Counted from the first letter of the stretch, positions 1-13,247 are shown. The stretch: 64,000 bases of DNA from Himantopus leucocephalus (GCA_003993805.1 RSEF01000005.1:12862949-12926948); one strand, 5' to 3'. Program-made: numbers and translations. The notes: generated by a model not told the origin, from the sequence alone.

Positions 1-1424
1 AGAACCATAGTCTATAGTTATACCCCATAACAATTTAGTAGATATTGCTAAACATAAAAAGACCATATTTTTGCAAGCTTTGGGACTACATAGCAACTAT
101 GCAAGTACGTCCATCTCTAATGTTCTTATTCTCTAAGCTACTCTCATTACACTTATTTGCCTTCAGCTCCACAGGAGAAAAGGTGTCCTTTGGATCAGCC
201 TTTGTCAAATGAGTTCAAATGCCTCATTCAAGTTTGTATCATGAGAAAACCAGCACAAGTGGAATTACCCTGTCAGCATCTATGAAATATTTGTTAGAGA
301 AAAAGTGTTGTGTGGGGTTTTTTTTCTTTGAAAGAATGTTGAATGAGATTATGAACTCCTTGGGACAGACATTTGTGTGCTTACAATGCCTACCGCACTG
401 GATTCTTACTACAGGAGAAGAGCTGCTTTTTTCCCCCAAACCAAGTAAGCTGCCAATAAACATTAGAGTGGCTACCACTTGGTTGCCCTGCTCCCTATTG
501 TACCTTTGCACATCTCACCCCATGCCTCAAGTGCAAATGTGCTTTTTTCAAGTGGGTGAAGCTAAGGACCTGACACCTAAAATAATAACAACACAACCCA
601 TCATGCATCTGCAAGAGGAAGGTTTGATTCAGCATTCTTCGTAGAATAATAAATCCTGTTCAGAGTAGAAAAATCTAAATAAAATCAGTACTCTACAAAT
701 ATTCCTGAATAAGAGTCAAGCATAATTTAGATTTACCCTACTCAGTGTTTGTTACTTACAATTAAACTAAAACACCAGTTCCATTGGTGCTATTATTAGA
801 TCCATTCATAAAAAATGTGAATTATTCTGAAAATTAAGAAAATTAAGCATTTTTTTTTTTAAATCTGGTGATTAGTTTTAATATACCTGTGTTGGGACTT
901 TGATTAACTGATCTATCTCTGACTGCATGACAACAGCTTGTTTACACGCCTTTTGTGAGTTCACTGCCCATCAGATTTCCTTGAAGTAAAGAACCACCTA
1001 GCACAGATCTATAACATAAAATATTTCCTAATTTTCACATTTCGTATTATGGATTTTAAAATTATATGCCAACTCTAACATTTTGGTTTCAAAGGGAAAG
1101 GCAAAAGGTTAATTTAATTCACTTTGAAAGAACACAATTTTATAATCTAACAATTCAAAATTAACTTAAGGACTTTATATTGACATTCATGATTTGAGAA
1201 TTAAAAATATAATTTAACCATGACTATCAGAAACTTAACTGCCGGATGGTACTATCTATTCTTTTTTAATCCAAGGGTGTAAAGTTTGTGTAATGTTACT
1301 AAAATAGATTCTTTGTTGCCATAGTTACTTTTTTTCTTCTTTCAAACACAAATTATCCTTTCGTGTTTCAATAAACTTTAAATAAAAGAAAATGAGACAG
1401 CAACAATACAAAACTAATCAAAAA

Positions 1425-1703
1425 TCAGCCTGAAGGCTTAACATCCGTAGTTGCAATGTACTGCCACTGTCTCTTGCTCATAAGCAGCTTGGCTTCAATC
1501 TTGCTGTCAGGGAAGAGGCAGGTCGGGGAATCTCATCTCATCCTTCTCAATTTCAATACTGTTCTTGTACAGTAATTAATTGTCACGGTCTAACAGAAAA
1601 TTAAAATATAAGGCATTTCAGACATGTTGTTAGCCAGCAAACTGATTTCTTTGGCCAACTTTTCAAGATATTCTTGATTTAATAAGCTTTCAAAAGCCAA
1701 GTT
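1425..1703 (-). pseudogene. Decayed coding-like block, parent gene not recognised
   Basis: Read on the minus strand, three consecutive frame segments each look protein-like. The first (about 1703-1600) gives LAFESLLNQEYLEKLAKE then ISLLANNMSEMPYI and hits an in-frame TAG. The second (about 1573-1510) gives LYKNSIEIEKDEMRFPDL and is followed by a one-base frame change. The third gives DSKIEAKLLMSKRQWQYI and ends at a TGA at 1427-1425. The pattern (charged, helix-forming text restored by shifting frame, then a stop) suggests a broken copy of the 3' end of a gene, perhaps a retrocopy. I cannot name the parent, and I see no clear poly-A tail or target duplication. It could still be chance. Confidence 0.35.
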
Positions 1704-1829
1704 CTTGAAAAACAAAAATACAATCACAACACAAAAATGAGCAACCTGACATTTAGAACAGGAAAACCTGCTAATTCCTTTTGCTGTGTTTACTGCAAAT
1801 TAAAAAATAAAAAATAAAAAAAAAAACAC

Positions 1830-1945
1830 TCCTGAATTCCAGATCTTGCTCCTGTCATTAAGGAGCCGAGTAATCCTGGCCGGTCGCTTACTCCCTGCTC
1901 TAATCTTGACCCATTTCTCTCTACCTCTTTGTCTGCCTTGGCTAT
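1830..1945 (-). repeat. Possible MIR-like SINE remnant
   Basis: On the minus strand, GACAAAGAGGTAGAGAGAAA, TAAGCGACCGGCCAGGATTA, CTCGGCTCCTTAATGACAGG and AGATCTGGAATTCAGGAGTG resemble MIR (gaggttaagtgacttgcccaaggtca...ggaattcgaacccaggag). The minus open frame over 1800-1997 is explained by this. Confidence 0.4.
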
Positions 1946-2068
1946 CGAGGCTGTTTCTGGCACAGACAGCGTATCTCACAAGGGTTTTGTTGAACACCTA
2001 GCACATTTCTGATCATGAATTAGAACTTGGTTCGGATTCTCAGTGCAACCTGTAGGCAGTACCGTAAA

Positions 2069-2116
2069 ACCAAAAAAAGAAAAAAGAAAAAAAAGGAAAA
2101 CAAAAAAAGGGCAAAG
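2069..2116. repeat. A-rich low-complexity tract
   Basis: Almost pure A with scattered G and C, giving a spurious Phe-rich frame on the minus strand. Confidence 0.9.
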
Positions 2117-2311
2117 AAGCCTTCCTAAATACAATTATATGCAAAAGGCAGTGGATGTTTTCTTGAAAAAGCAATAATGGAAATGTGACTGAGATCTGAC
2201 TACCTAACATTACAGTTTTGTTTAGGACAGGGAACCAAGTAAATCTGCCAACTGCTGTACATTTTTTCACAGTGACAAGATTTCCACAATACGATAAAAT
2301 TAGAACTGTAA

Positions 2312-2357
2312 GAGCTTGGAGAGCTCTCTTAACTTTTAATTAAAACTCTCCAAGCTC
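2312..2357. repeat. Inverted repeat, 12-bp perfect arms (hairpin)
   Basis: GAGCTTGGAGAG (2312-2323) pairs perfectly with CTCTCCAAGCTC (2346-2357) across a 22-base loop that contains the self-complementary TTTTAATTAAAA. No repeat family was recognised and the role is unknown. Confidence 0.7.
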
Positions 2358-3017
2358 ACTAAAAATAATTAGGCATTAAAATGTTCTGGTTTTCCTCTGA
2401 ATTCATTTGCACTACTTGAATGGTCTAGATCTTGCATGAAACAACAGACATTCTAAACAGAAACCCTGGAATTTAACTGGGGGTGATTTCCAGACCTGCT
2501 TTCTATGATGTGGCTAGTGGGAAAAACTGTAGAGAGTCTGAAGCTTGTACCAATTCTGCCTAAAATGGCTTGTTTCAACAGGAATTCTCTAGTGCAAAGA
2601 GCACTTGCACTGTGCAGAATGCAAAACTCTAGATAAAAAGGAGTTTGAATTTCATGGAAAGAATAACCCAAGATACAGTTCTGACCTTTATTTTTATTTA
2701 TTTATTAAAAAGCAGAACCTTTAACCTTGCAAATGTTTTTGTTCTCTTAAAATAACTCATACAATGCTATATGCCACACTATTTTTAGAAAAGCAACAAG
2801 AGAAAGCATGCTTTTCCCATACAGCAGGGCACGGATATAAACATCAACACAGATGCTCTGTGAGAGAGAGCTGGACTTCTCAAGCACTTGATCATTAAGG
2901 AATGCACCAACTGTTTTAGATAATCTCGTGCCAGCTCCCATTCTGCTCCACACTCCCCTTTGGGAGTGGCAAATCTTGTCCTGCTCCTAATTTTTCATTT
3001 TACTCACTCCTCCATTC

Positions 3018-3045
3018 TTTTTTTTTTTNTTTTTTTTTTTTTTTT
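3018..3045. repeat. Poly-T run with one ambiguous base
   Basis: T run with a single N at 3029, so its true length is uncertain. Confidence 0.95.
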
Positions 3046-5737
3046 CCCAGAACAGAGGGAAAAAGGCATTGTGTGCCAAGCAATGCAAGACTAGAATCAC
3101 TTCCCCAAACAGAGCAAAACTTTCAGACAATTAACCCTCCCCTCTTCTTTCAGATAAATTACTAAGTATAAAATGCAATCTGTTTCCTTTGTTTACTCAA
3201 TATGAACAATTTGTAAATGACTCAAGGATAAAATTCAGAAAATGTTGTGCTAAATTAGAACCATTATAAACATGCTAATGACTGCTCAACTAAAACATGC
3301 AGGATCAGTGTGAAGAAATATATTTAGTTCCTGTGAAATACAGTTGTATTGCCTCAGAACTATTTGGTCACTTAATTGTATATGATTACTTCAAGAAAAT
3401 GTTAATTTCATGAACACTGCACTAGACGATACACTATGTATGTCAAAAGGAGCTTTCTCAAATGTCAGTGTAATCGCTTGGATGCAATGTTTTGGCATAT
3501 TAGTAGAAGAGAGATATCTTTTAAGTCTGCAAAATTACATGTACATTTCATTCCTCCACTTAAAGTTTCCCTTCCATTATAAGCTGTATTTTACTGTTAG
3601 ATTGGCTGTATTCATTGAAGTACACATCATTGCCTTATTTGCATTACAATGATAGTATACTGCATATTATATGTAATCACCTATTCCCTAAGTATGTGCA
3701 CCTCTATTTACTTCCCAAGTGAACATATAATATTGCCAAAAGAGCGTCTCAGGCTTTACACAACAGCAATCAGGGAAAAGGGGAGCACATTTTCCTTGCA
3801 ATCCCTGGCCAAAAGATTACATAAACTGATATAATAAAGGAGAATGATACACTTGTTTTCCTGTCGCTTAGTCTGTCTGTATTAGCAAAGTAATGAAATC
3901 AATAGGATTTGCAGTATTTGTTATTTTGCAAAAGGAGAAAGTTGTGCTAATGGAAGCAGATCTCAAAATCTTCATTATTTTTCTTTGGCTCCATATCTTC
4001 ACATCTTTCGATATTGACCAGGTCTAGAAGAATGATTTTTTTTTCCTCAAAGTAGAAAAGAAGAACGGACTGAGGCAATATCTCAGCTAGAACTCATCAG
4101 CGTAGCTCCGACTTAGTCTTAAATGGATTTGAAATTTCTCCCAATATTTGGCCTAATTATTCTTTCTCTTAATCTCATACCTCTGATCCTCATTATAGTC
4201 CTTTTGTAACCCTAAACGATTCACTTTCATCTTTGGTATCTACTCTTCTCAAACCCTTCCGAGATGAAGTGACATTCTTCTCATTATTACTGAAACAAAC
4301 TATTGAGAATTTAACCTTTCTTTGTTAAAGTGCCCTGGGCAAATCACGTATCGTATGGCCTCTGGACATGTAGCATCTTTCTTTTACAAATGAATTTCCC
4401 TAGTAGCTCAAGAAGTTGCAGATTGCATGTCAGCCTGTGTTCAGCTACGTGTTAAACCCAGCCACTGGACTCATCTTATTAAAGACATGGGGGCAGATTT
4501 TCTTTTCTCTTAACATTGCACAACTCTCCCAGATTCTTATACCAAGCTGAAGCAAGCAGAGGATCTCATCTCATCTCAAGAAATTATCTGGTAGCACAAA
4601 TAGGCATTTATGTTATCACATCTTCTCCTATCAAGTGCAATGCCAATTGCATATTGTACCTTGTATCAAAGTAGAAGTTCCATAAAATGACTAAGAAAAT
4701 ATTAGCCAAAGTTTTGACGGATAAAAACATCTTAAACAAAAGGTAATACAAAGATACAACTGTGTGTAACCTCCTTCACACTAGGTTAGTTCCGGGGAGT
4801 TGGGGGAGTGGGAGTGAGAGGACTTCCTGAAAAGCAAGAAAAATCAGTTTCTATTAAACTGATTAATGTTCCTCGGAAAATTTGTGACACCAGATGATTT
4901 ATGAACAAAACATGGATGATTCAAAAGACCTCTATTTTGTTCCCCCAAATCATGTTCTACTCATTACCCTAATAATGCAGTAATAAACATCTGTTTAATG
5001 ATTTGAAGGCTTCTTAATACTGTGTATAAAAACCTTAACTCAGCTCTTACATAAAATATTCTGAAATTAAAACAATTGTATAACAAAAAGAATTTTTCAT
5101 AAGAAATCCTTAAGCGTTTTTGTATGTAAAAGTATAATACAAAGAAAGCAAAATAATATGCTCTTGATTTGAAATGACTTCAAACAAGGATGCAAAGGAA
5201 TGAAAACAATAGCTAGAATCTCCTCTCTATTTACCATTTCTGAGGGTCTCTATGGCACACGATGCAGTCTTTTCCAGGACACTAAAATACACTGACAAAA
5301 TCAGTTCTATAGCTCCCTTTATACTAATAAAATTTTGACTTAAAAAAACTATCATATTATATATAAATAGAAATATGGAACAAGCAAGACTTCCCTGAGG
5401 TAATTCCAACAAACAGAGCTTTAAAAGGTTTACAGATCTCACAAGCACCAATCTACTTGCCATGGATCCATATTTCAGGAATAATAGCTGGTTTCTTACA
5501 AATCTGTGAAAAGATTTAAGAAAAGAATGCACTAATATCTTCAAGAACAGTATCTCAACATTTCCCTATACACATAAAGTTGAAAGTCAGCCATCAATTT
5601 TTTTCCTGTAAAAGAACACTATTAATTTTGTAAAGTCAAGTACTGGAAAGATATGGAAATGTTAGAATTAAAGTTGTCCAGGAAATCCTAATTCAGCCCC
5701 TATGTGAATAAACACTATGATACATTCTTTAAATTAT

Positions 5738-5756
5738 AAATAAATAAATAAATAAA
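5738..5756. repeat. (AAAT)n microsatellite
   Basis: Nearly five perfect tandem AAAT units. Confidence 0.95.
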
Positions 5757-6050
5757 AGACATGCAATTAAAACAAAAAACATACACCATTTTTGTACAGC
5801 ATTCTTGCTACATTCAGCACATGGGACAACCCCAGACAAAAGCATAAACTGGAAACTGCAGAGCAAATGAAGCTGTTGTCCACAAGATCGTTGGCCGCAT
5901 TTCATTGCTGAAGTTCGAAGAAATTAAACGAATGAGGGAGGGAACTGCAAAATGATAAATGATGGGTCGCAGTTTCATTTTCTGGGAGCTCAATTTAAAA
6001 AACTTGGGGGTTTATTTGAGGAATTGCTGAACATTCATAGCTGCAGCTGT

Positions 6051-6072
6051 GTCAATGTAAAGTCAATGTAAA
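6051..6072. repeat. 11-bp tandem duplication
   Basis: GTCAATGTAAA occurs twice in direct tandem (6051-6061, 6062-6072). A small imperfect palindrome, GGCTATGATATATATAGCC, follows at 6079-6097. Confidence 0.8.
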
Positions 6073-7724
6073 GACTGAGGCTATGATATATATAGCCATA
6101 TATAAACTACCACACAAAGTTAGGTCCTCTGGAAAAGAATCAGGACCTAAACACCTCAAGTTGAACAACCAATAAATCAATGATGTTTTTAAAGTCACAC
6201 TTTTAGTTCCACTCCTGTGCAGTTGATATACTGACTACCCTTTATTCCTCTTTACAAAGACTTTGAGAAGATAATTTGGTTATAGCACATTTACGGAATA
6301 TGCTAAAAAACCCCAGCCAATTGTGTAATATCCATGTCTTCAGAGCGCAGCTTGAATAATAAGTAATTAATAGACACTGAGGCCTCAGACTGACCAGTAA
6401 GGATATACTGGATAGCTTCATGTTCAGAGGATCATCCTGTTAGTAAACTGGATGAATCAGAATTCTTTTTGAGGAAAAGTATTGTTTAATCATGTAAGAA
6501 AATTTATACTTATCTACATGGAAACAAAAATCATTTTAATTTTAAAACGTTTTAAGTTCCGTTGGGTAACTGAAGAAAGCTTTCACCAGTTATGCAGATA
6601 TTCTGCAAAATTAAAAGTTTTAAACCTGTGCTTATATAGAGCTCAGCCTATTATAAATCAGATTTAGTAGCCAGATTTGGAAACAGTAGCTATTTGAAGG
6701 GTACTGATCATGCCGAACTAAAGACAGAGTGAACAGGAAACGGACTTTGGTTTCTCTGCACTGGACTTCACCAACTAAAAGCACTAATGATAACAAACGA
6801 GTGTATGTTGCACCTTGTCCTCGTGCAGCAAAACAGACACAGCCCCCTTTTGCTCTCCTGACAGAGCAAATCTTGACCTCCGCCACATACAGGCTGACAG
6901 ACCTGTATAGGTTCCGCTGCTTAGAGTAGGTGATGTGCTACTTGACCCATTAACTCATCATGTGTTTCTCAGCAGATAATAATTTTTGTCCTCAAAGCAG
7001 TGGCACAAATTCATCACCATATACATCTGCCCAAAATATATAGCATAGGAATACAATAAATATCAGAGCAAAGAAATGGGGGTCATTTGGAAACATCTGA
7101 GAGGAGATATGTTTGGGGAGTTCTCATCCCCAAATCTGCTACCCAAAGAGGTAAATACATATTCAGTACAAATAAATCTTCATAGCTACAGAGAAGGGAA
7201 ACCACAGCAAGCTCATGCTTCCTGTTTCGAGCTATCCTTTATATCCTATTCTGCTAATAAATGTCCTTTCTTTTCCAGAATCCTCCTCACTACAAGCAAG
7301 AAATAGGCAATGGACCTCTAGAGAATTATGCCACAACCTTCATTAAAAGTTATATTGCAGGTAACAAAGATAATTTACATGATTTCGGTCTTAAACATTT
7401 CGTCTTCTTGCTTTTGTTGATCAAATCCAAACTCTACAGTTATAACAGTTTAAATTAATGAGCTGAATTTTAGCTGTGTAACTCCCCAGAAAATTTAAGC
7501 ATGCATGAAATCTACACAGCTACTTTGAAATTGAAGATCAATGCTGGTTTATGATATACTCTTTACACAAATGTAAAAGAATCTAACAAAGACTAAGTTG
7601 TTTAGAAAGATTTTTCTCATATTTAGGGCAAATAGAAAATTTCATGCTATCAGAACAACCCCTATGCAAAAGATTATTCAATTATAAGGTCAGATAAGCA
7701 GCCTGAAGACTATCAAGAAAGATT

Positions 7725-8433
7725 ATAGAGCCCTTGGGGCAGTGGTCAGGGACTCTGAGGCACAGGTAGTTTTTTCACCAATCCTTCGGTCAAAGGGAAG
7801 GGGCTTTAAGCTAGAGTTGCCAGGGGAGAGGAACCTCAATCCGTCCCACTCCTACCAGTTTGATGCCAATGCCAGCAATAGATGCCCAGAGCCTGGAGAG
7901 GGATCACAGGTCAGCAGCAGAGCACCTGGATTGCAGCACAAAGGAAAACTAGCAACTCCAGCCAGTAAGTCAGCTTCACCAGGGGCCCAACTTAAATGCC
8001 CCTATGCAAACACACGTAGCATGGGGAACAAATAAGAGGAGTTGGGGGGGTGTGCACACCTGCAGGGCACCATGGAGACCTGGTGGGATGGCTCCTATGA
8101 CTGGATTGTTGGAATGGAAGGATACAGGCTCTCCAGGAAGGACAGGCAGGGGAGACAAGGAGGCGGTGTTGCCCTCAATGTCAGTGACTAGCTGGAGTGC
8201 ATGGAGCTCTGCCTGGGGATGGATGAGGAGCTGACAGGTCAGGATTAAGGGGAGGGCAAGGACAGGTGACATTACAGTGGGGGTCTTGCTACAGGCCACA
8301 CGACCAGGAAGACCAAGCAAATGAGGCCTTATACGGACAGACAGGAGCAGCCTCACATTCCCAAATCCTGGTCCTCATGGAGGACTTCAACCACCCTGAT
8401 AGCTGTTGGAGGGACAACACAGCAGGGCATAAG
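7725..8433 (+). mobile_element. CR1 LINE, 5' untranslated region and start of ORF2, truncated by gap
   Basis: The block starts near GAGCCCTTGGGGCAGTGGTC, resembling the 5' part of CR1 retrotransposons. It then runs into the opening of the endonuclease/reverse-transcriptase frame: remnants of LKCPYANTRSMGNK, ETWWDGSYDW, GMEGYRLSRKDRQGRQGG and LECMELCLGMDEEL appear in order across shifting frames. An antisense frame of 126 codons is only a shadow. The copy is dead, with several stops and frameshifts. It breaks off at the 100-N gap at 8434, just after NHPDSCWRDNTAGHK. Sequence after the gap does not look like CR1. Most CR1 copies in birds keep only the 3' end, so a 5' piece is less usual. Confidence 0.85.
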
Positions 8434-8533
8434 NNNNNNNNNNNNNNNNNNNNNNNNNNNNNNNNNNNNNNNNNNNNNNNNNNNNNNNNNNNNNNNNNNN
8501 NNNNNNNNNNNNNNNNNNNNNNNNNNNNNNNNN
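8434..8533. other. Assembly gap (100 N)
   Basis: A run of exactly 100 N, the conventional placeholder for a scaffold gap of unknown size. It interrupts the CR1 5' fragment, so the true missing sequence probably includes more repeat. Confidence 0.98.
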
Positions 8534-9256
8534 TTTCTCTTGTTTTACAGGTATTCTGGCTTCAATTCACAATATCACAGCTGTAAGAGGCAAAGTTATC
8601 CATAACAACTCCCCAAAATCAGACAATCCATACCAGCTACTAGATGCAGTCCACACATTGGAAAACAACAGCCAACATGAACCATATTCTGTAACAGCTT
8701 GCCAGGACCAAGGTGCCAGGTGCCCTCCTATACTGGACCTTCTTATTGCTCGGAGGCTGTGACTCCAACAGTATTGTATTGTAAAAATCTGGACTAAATC
8801 TAGCAAAGAAAGAGATCGTTTATACGTCATCTGTGGGTACATTCTGTCTTTGGTGTGTGGCTGAAACTCCCATTAACACTAACATGAGCTACACAGGCCT
8901 ACTGACGGGTGGATTATACCCCTGACAGAAAAGTGGTTTTTTGCTCGATGGATTTTCTTTGATGAACTTGTTGGCTACTGCACAGTCATGTGTATATATT
9001 TAAGTATTTCTCTGTGTGTATGCATATGTATATCTCTACAGTGATGATGTCAGTTTGACTAAAAATGCAGATAAAGCATTTCTTAACCAAAATGGGCCAA
9101 AGGTAATTTTCCCCATATAAACTTTGGTTTGGCCCTTACTTATCAAAACCAGAAAATGTTTGACAGAAAAGCGGATCCAAATTGGTTATCCCAACAAAAA
9201 ATAGAAGTTAGGGCCTTTCTTAAGACTTACTTTATAGGAACCGTATGCACAACTTT

Positions 9257-9272
9257 CACTTTCTAGAAAGTG
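9257..9272. repeat. 16-bp perfect palindrome with heat-shock-element-like core
   Basis: CACTTTCTAGAAAGTG is fully self-complementary. The centre TTCTAGAA is the two-unit core of a heat shock element; a functional element usually needs three units, and only two are seen here. Confidence 0.6.
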
Positions 9273-12200
9273 GTTTTCTCTTGAACACACATCAGAACCA
9301 TTCATCATCATATAATTGCAAGTTGTCAGTCAGAGCCGCACCCTTCATGCAGTGGCAGGCCGCCAGCACATCTGTCAGAAGCACTCACAAGCTTCCGTGT
9401 GTTATTGTAATCCCCTACAAAAGGAACAAGCCCATTCATCCAGTCCACGTTTTCCAAATCAAATGACGACTGTAAACCCTGAGCCTGGAAAAATAATAGC
9501 ACTTACCCAAAAAATGCCACACTTGTCAAGTGACCACAGGCTAAATGTCAGAGAGCAAATATGAAATAATTCTAATCCTCACATATAAAGCACAGGTTTT
9601 AGGGAACTGGCATCTTCATGCACGAAAGAGGAAAGCTGGGTTTTGTGCATACAACAAAGTGGTCTCCAATGGTGAAACAGGCTGCAGGGTTAAATCGTCA
9701 TACCCTTTCTGCAAACACTCACTTCTTGCACTCTGGACTCAATCAGGAAAAATTTCTCCTTCTTCCTTAGTGTTTCTAGTCTCTTTTCGGCTTCTTCGCT
9801 TTCCTTTCTCCTTTATCTAGAATCATCTAGTCTTTATGTTAACTCATATTCTTTTCTCTTTTTCCTTTTTTCACCTGTACCTCTTGAAAGACGCATTCTG
9901 CTCAGACAGGCTCCACTGGTAGCTCCACAAGGCCAGCCTGGATTTAGTGAACCTGAGGGCTTGGGCCAATGAGTCCAAAGCAGGCAAGATTCTTTTCTCA
10001 GGAATTATGTTAAGGACTCTCATGGAGAATTAAATAGCTTTCAAGGAATTAAATACTGCTTTTCACAGGGTTTCGGAAACTTATTTGTAGAGTATATGCA
10101 TGTAAGAGCCACAAATACGCTGCAGAATGCAGTAGAGTAGTAGGCTTTACCTCTCTGCATCCACTAACCCTTTTGCATTCTCTCTCTGGAAAAGTATGAC
10201 AGTTCAATGTTCAGAAACACTGAATGAAACACACGCCATTGTGTTTCATGCATGTTTCATGATGCCACATGCCATCACTGTCAAGGCAGGAATGCAGCCA
10301 ATGTGAACCCAAAAGGACCTTCAGAGCAGCTTTGCTTCAGCAGGTGAGGCTGCGGATGGAGCCTCATGCTTCCCTCTAACCAGCCAGATCTTTATACATG
10401 CTTAGATACAGTTGAAGCCATGATTCCTGTCTGCCCCCCCTTCTGATAATTGCCACCAGGAACTGTAAAGGAGCAGGAGCAGACAGTCAACATGCACACG
10501 CAGCAATAATTATTGGGCTGGTAAAGGCTTTGTGCATTCCACATGGCTATTGGGCATTTGTATCAGCCCTCGATACAGGCAAAATGCATATTATATATAC
10601 AAACATACATTTCTGAAACAATTTGAAAGATATATGATGGCTGACCTGCTACAAAATTTATTTCCAGGAACAAATAGAGAAAGGGTTAGTCCTGAGTGAT
10701 ACAGCGAGGAGTAAATTATACCATCTCACTGCACAAAGGAACATAAATATCATAACAAATCAACTCTCAGCTGTGCTGCACACATATTCACACAGCCTTG
10801 TTGTTCAAACTAGTGTTAAGGAAAATCTAACGATTCTCAGACTACCTCAAAAAAATGTCTCTGAGTGCTGCAAAACTACCATGCTAGCATGAAGAAGCTG
10901 CAGAAAATGCTCTGCTTACTACCGGACAGTCACACAAGCTAGTCTAGCTGGTCCACCCCACTAGAATGAAGCTGGAATACTGAGTTTATCATCACACTCC
11001 TGCAAAACCTGCTGGTTTTCAAAACATCGAGGGGGGGGATCAATCCCTTAATCCTTTCATGACTCAGTTTCTCAGATAGAAAGATCTTTTTATCTCACAC
11101 AGCTACTGAAGAAATTAATTCTTTTGCAAAATAGTAATACAACATCTTTAAGCATAATAGTATCTTTTTTTTCAATTACACTATCTCAACTTCTACATAT
11201 TTTCAAAGTTTACTTGACAACGTTCATTTTTTCCCGAACTACACCATATTCAGAAACTCTTAAATTTTGGCATGAATGAAGACTAAATTTCACTAAATCT
11301 GAATGAAATTAATTTTGGGCTTGAGACATCACGAGGTAATAATATCTGCTATAAACTGAGTAAATCAAGATAAATGAACGCTTTCCCTTTATATATACAT
11401 ATAGATATGATACTAAATACACACAAATATAAGTACAACATATGGTCAACAAGAAATAAATAAAACTGAAAACACTTTACAACTGCATGGCAAGTATCCA
11501 AACTAAATTTCAGGTAGCAGATGGCATGAATAGGATACATGTGAGAAACAGGCAATTTCAATTATCTCTGAATAGTTCATAAACAGGAAAATTTGGCAAA
11601 CCACAATTTTAAAAAAATGGACTTGAAAAATAACATCGTGTAATAGAGATAACCAAATTGAAAACACAACAATGCAAAGTTATTAAGCTCATCCTGACCA
11701 TAATTTCATAATGAGTATTAAATGATTACATGTGACAGAAAAGAGCTGCCCCAAATACTCATGCCTGGAAAATGTAACAATTAATTATTCCAAGTAGGGT
11801 TCAGAATTTCATTTTAGTTATTATCATTACCCAAAAGTGGCCAGGAGATCTTGCTCACCAAGTCCCTTTTTAGCATTTGTGCAATCTACAGATGGAAAAA
11901 AACCCCACCAAGTAGAATCTGGACCTGGTCATTTTTTCAAATAGTTATTCAGACAAACTTGGGGGTTTATTCAGCAGAGGTCAGATTTGCCCACCGATGT
12001 CATGCAAAAAATCATATTGTTTTGAGCCATACAGTGAAATAAGGTGCAAAAAGAAACTACACTTTAAATCTTTTCTGGTTCACACCAAATGAGAACCTGG
12101 CCTTCACAAAAGAGTTTGCTCTCCTTTTAACTTATATTTTGGAAAAATCAAATGTGTCAGGTGGATCTCGGAAATTTCAAAATTTGGTAAGTTTGACGGA

Positions 12201-12369
12201 GGCTAATTTTCTAAACATTTCATGGACACGCTTACAAATGCTGTGTAGAGTCAGCCAGGAAAATCACCTAGAAATCAAATCATCAGACATTGTGCTAGTG
12301 CTTTCATACTCCCCTCCCTAATTTTCCTTTCCACATAAGAAATGTGTCAGATATAAATATCTATTAGCT

Positions 12370-12470
12370 CAAATCCCTGAAGTTATTCAGATATCTAAAT
12401 ACGATTTAAGTGCCTAATTGCCATTTATGTAATTGGGAGTCAGATAGCTAAACAATAGTTTGGGTGTCTT
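12370..12470. repeat. Probable ancient sauropsid interspersed repeat
   Basis: The phrases AGATATCTAAATACGATTTA, AGTGCCTAATTGCC and GGGAGTCAGATAGCTAAACA resemble a 'tgcctaa...gggagttaggtgcctaa' repeat I remember as frequent in turtles and birds. It is diverged and recognition is by eye only. Confidence 0.45.
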
Positions 12471-13247
12471 TATTCCACTGAGATGTAAGCTTTTCTGTTA
12501 ATGAAACTCTCAGCATTACCCTTATGAAAAAAATGGTAAAAAAACTCTCAACCATTCCATTCTTAAGGTAGGTTAAAGACAAAGCCAAATAAAAGGAAAA
12601 AATAATCCTGCCTGACTAAATATAGGCAGAATAAAGTATAATTTTCACTGAAATACATATAGATTTTGATTTATCAGGTTTGCTGTTAGGAGACAAGATA
12701 GCACCTCCAAGTATCAGAAAAGAAAGGCAGTTTATTGACCACTGTGATTCCAGAAACATTTAGTAAGAATTGGAGAAGCTTTTATCCAGTTCAAACAATA
12801 AGTATTTCTCTTTATTCATGCTAATAAAGAGAATTTGATCCCTGTTAAAACGGAAGGTTGTTCAGAAGGCTTTATCAACAGCACCTTCAGCCTGGCCTAA
12901 CAGAAGCATAGCAAAATCAACAGATGCTTCTGAGCATCTTGATAAATGAGGTTTGGGTCTTTGAAAGAACAACTAGTCTGCCATTTCATAACTGTCATTT
13001 GAAAGGGGAAAAGTGTTGTTTAATGACAGCTGAGTTTTACTGCCCAGATAAACTGGAATAACACATAGAAGCCATGTATTTTATGTAGATTGAATGCTTA
13101 TGAAACTTATTTATACATCTGTGTGCTTACAGCTAGACACGGATACATACACAATTGCAGTACTTAAAAAATGGCCAGAAGTTTTAGGTACAGTGCTTGA
13201 GTCAAATTACATCTCATTTCAAAGCTGGTGGGCCCAGTAGTTTTGGA

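Noticed and set aside
4794..4822. G-rich run near 4.8 kb considered as a quadruplex
   Set aside because: It has three GGG tracts and only a GG as the fourth, so it falls short of the standard pattern.
7976..8356. 126-codon minus-strand open frame
   Set aside because: It is the antisense of the CR1 endonuclease start, whose sense-strand remnants are clear.
8266..8605. Plus frames running through the N gap
   Set aside because: The N run cannot be translated and the frames are only artificially continuous.
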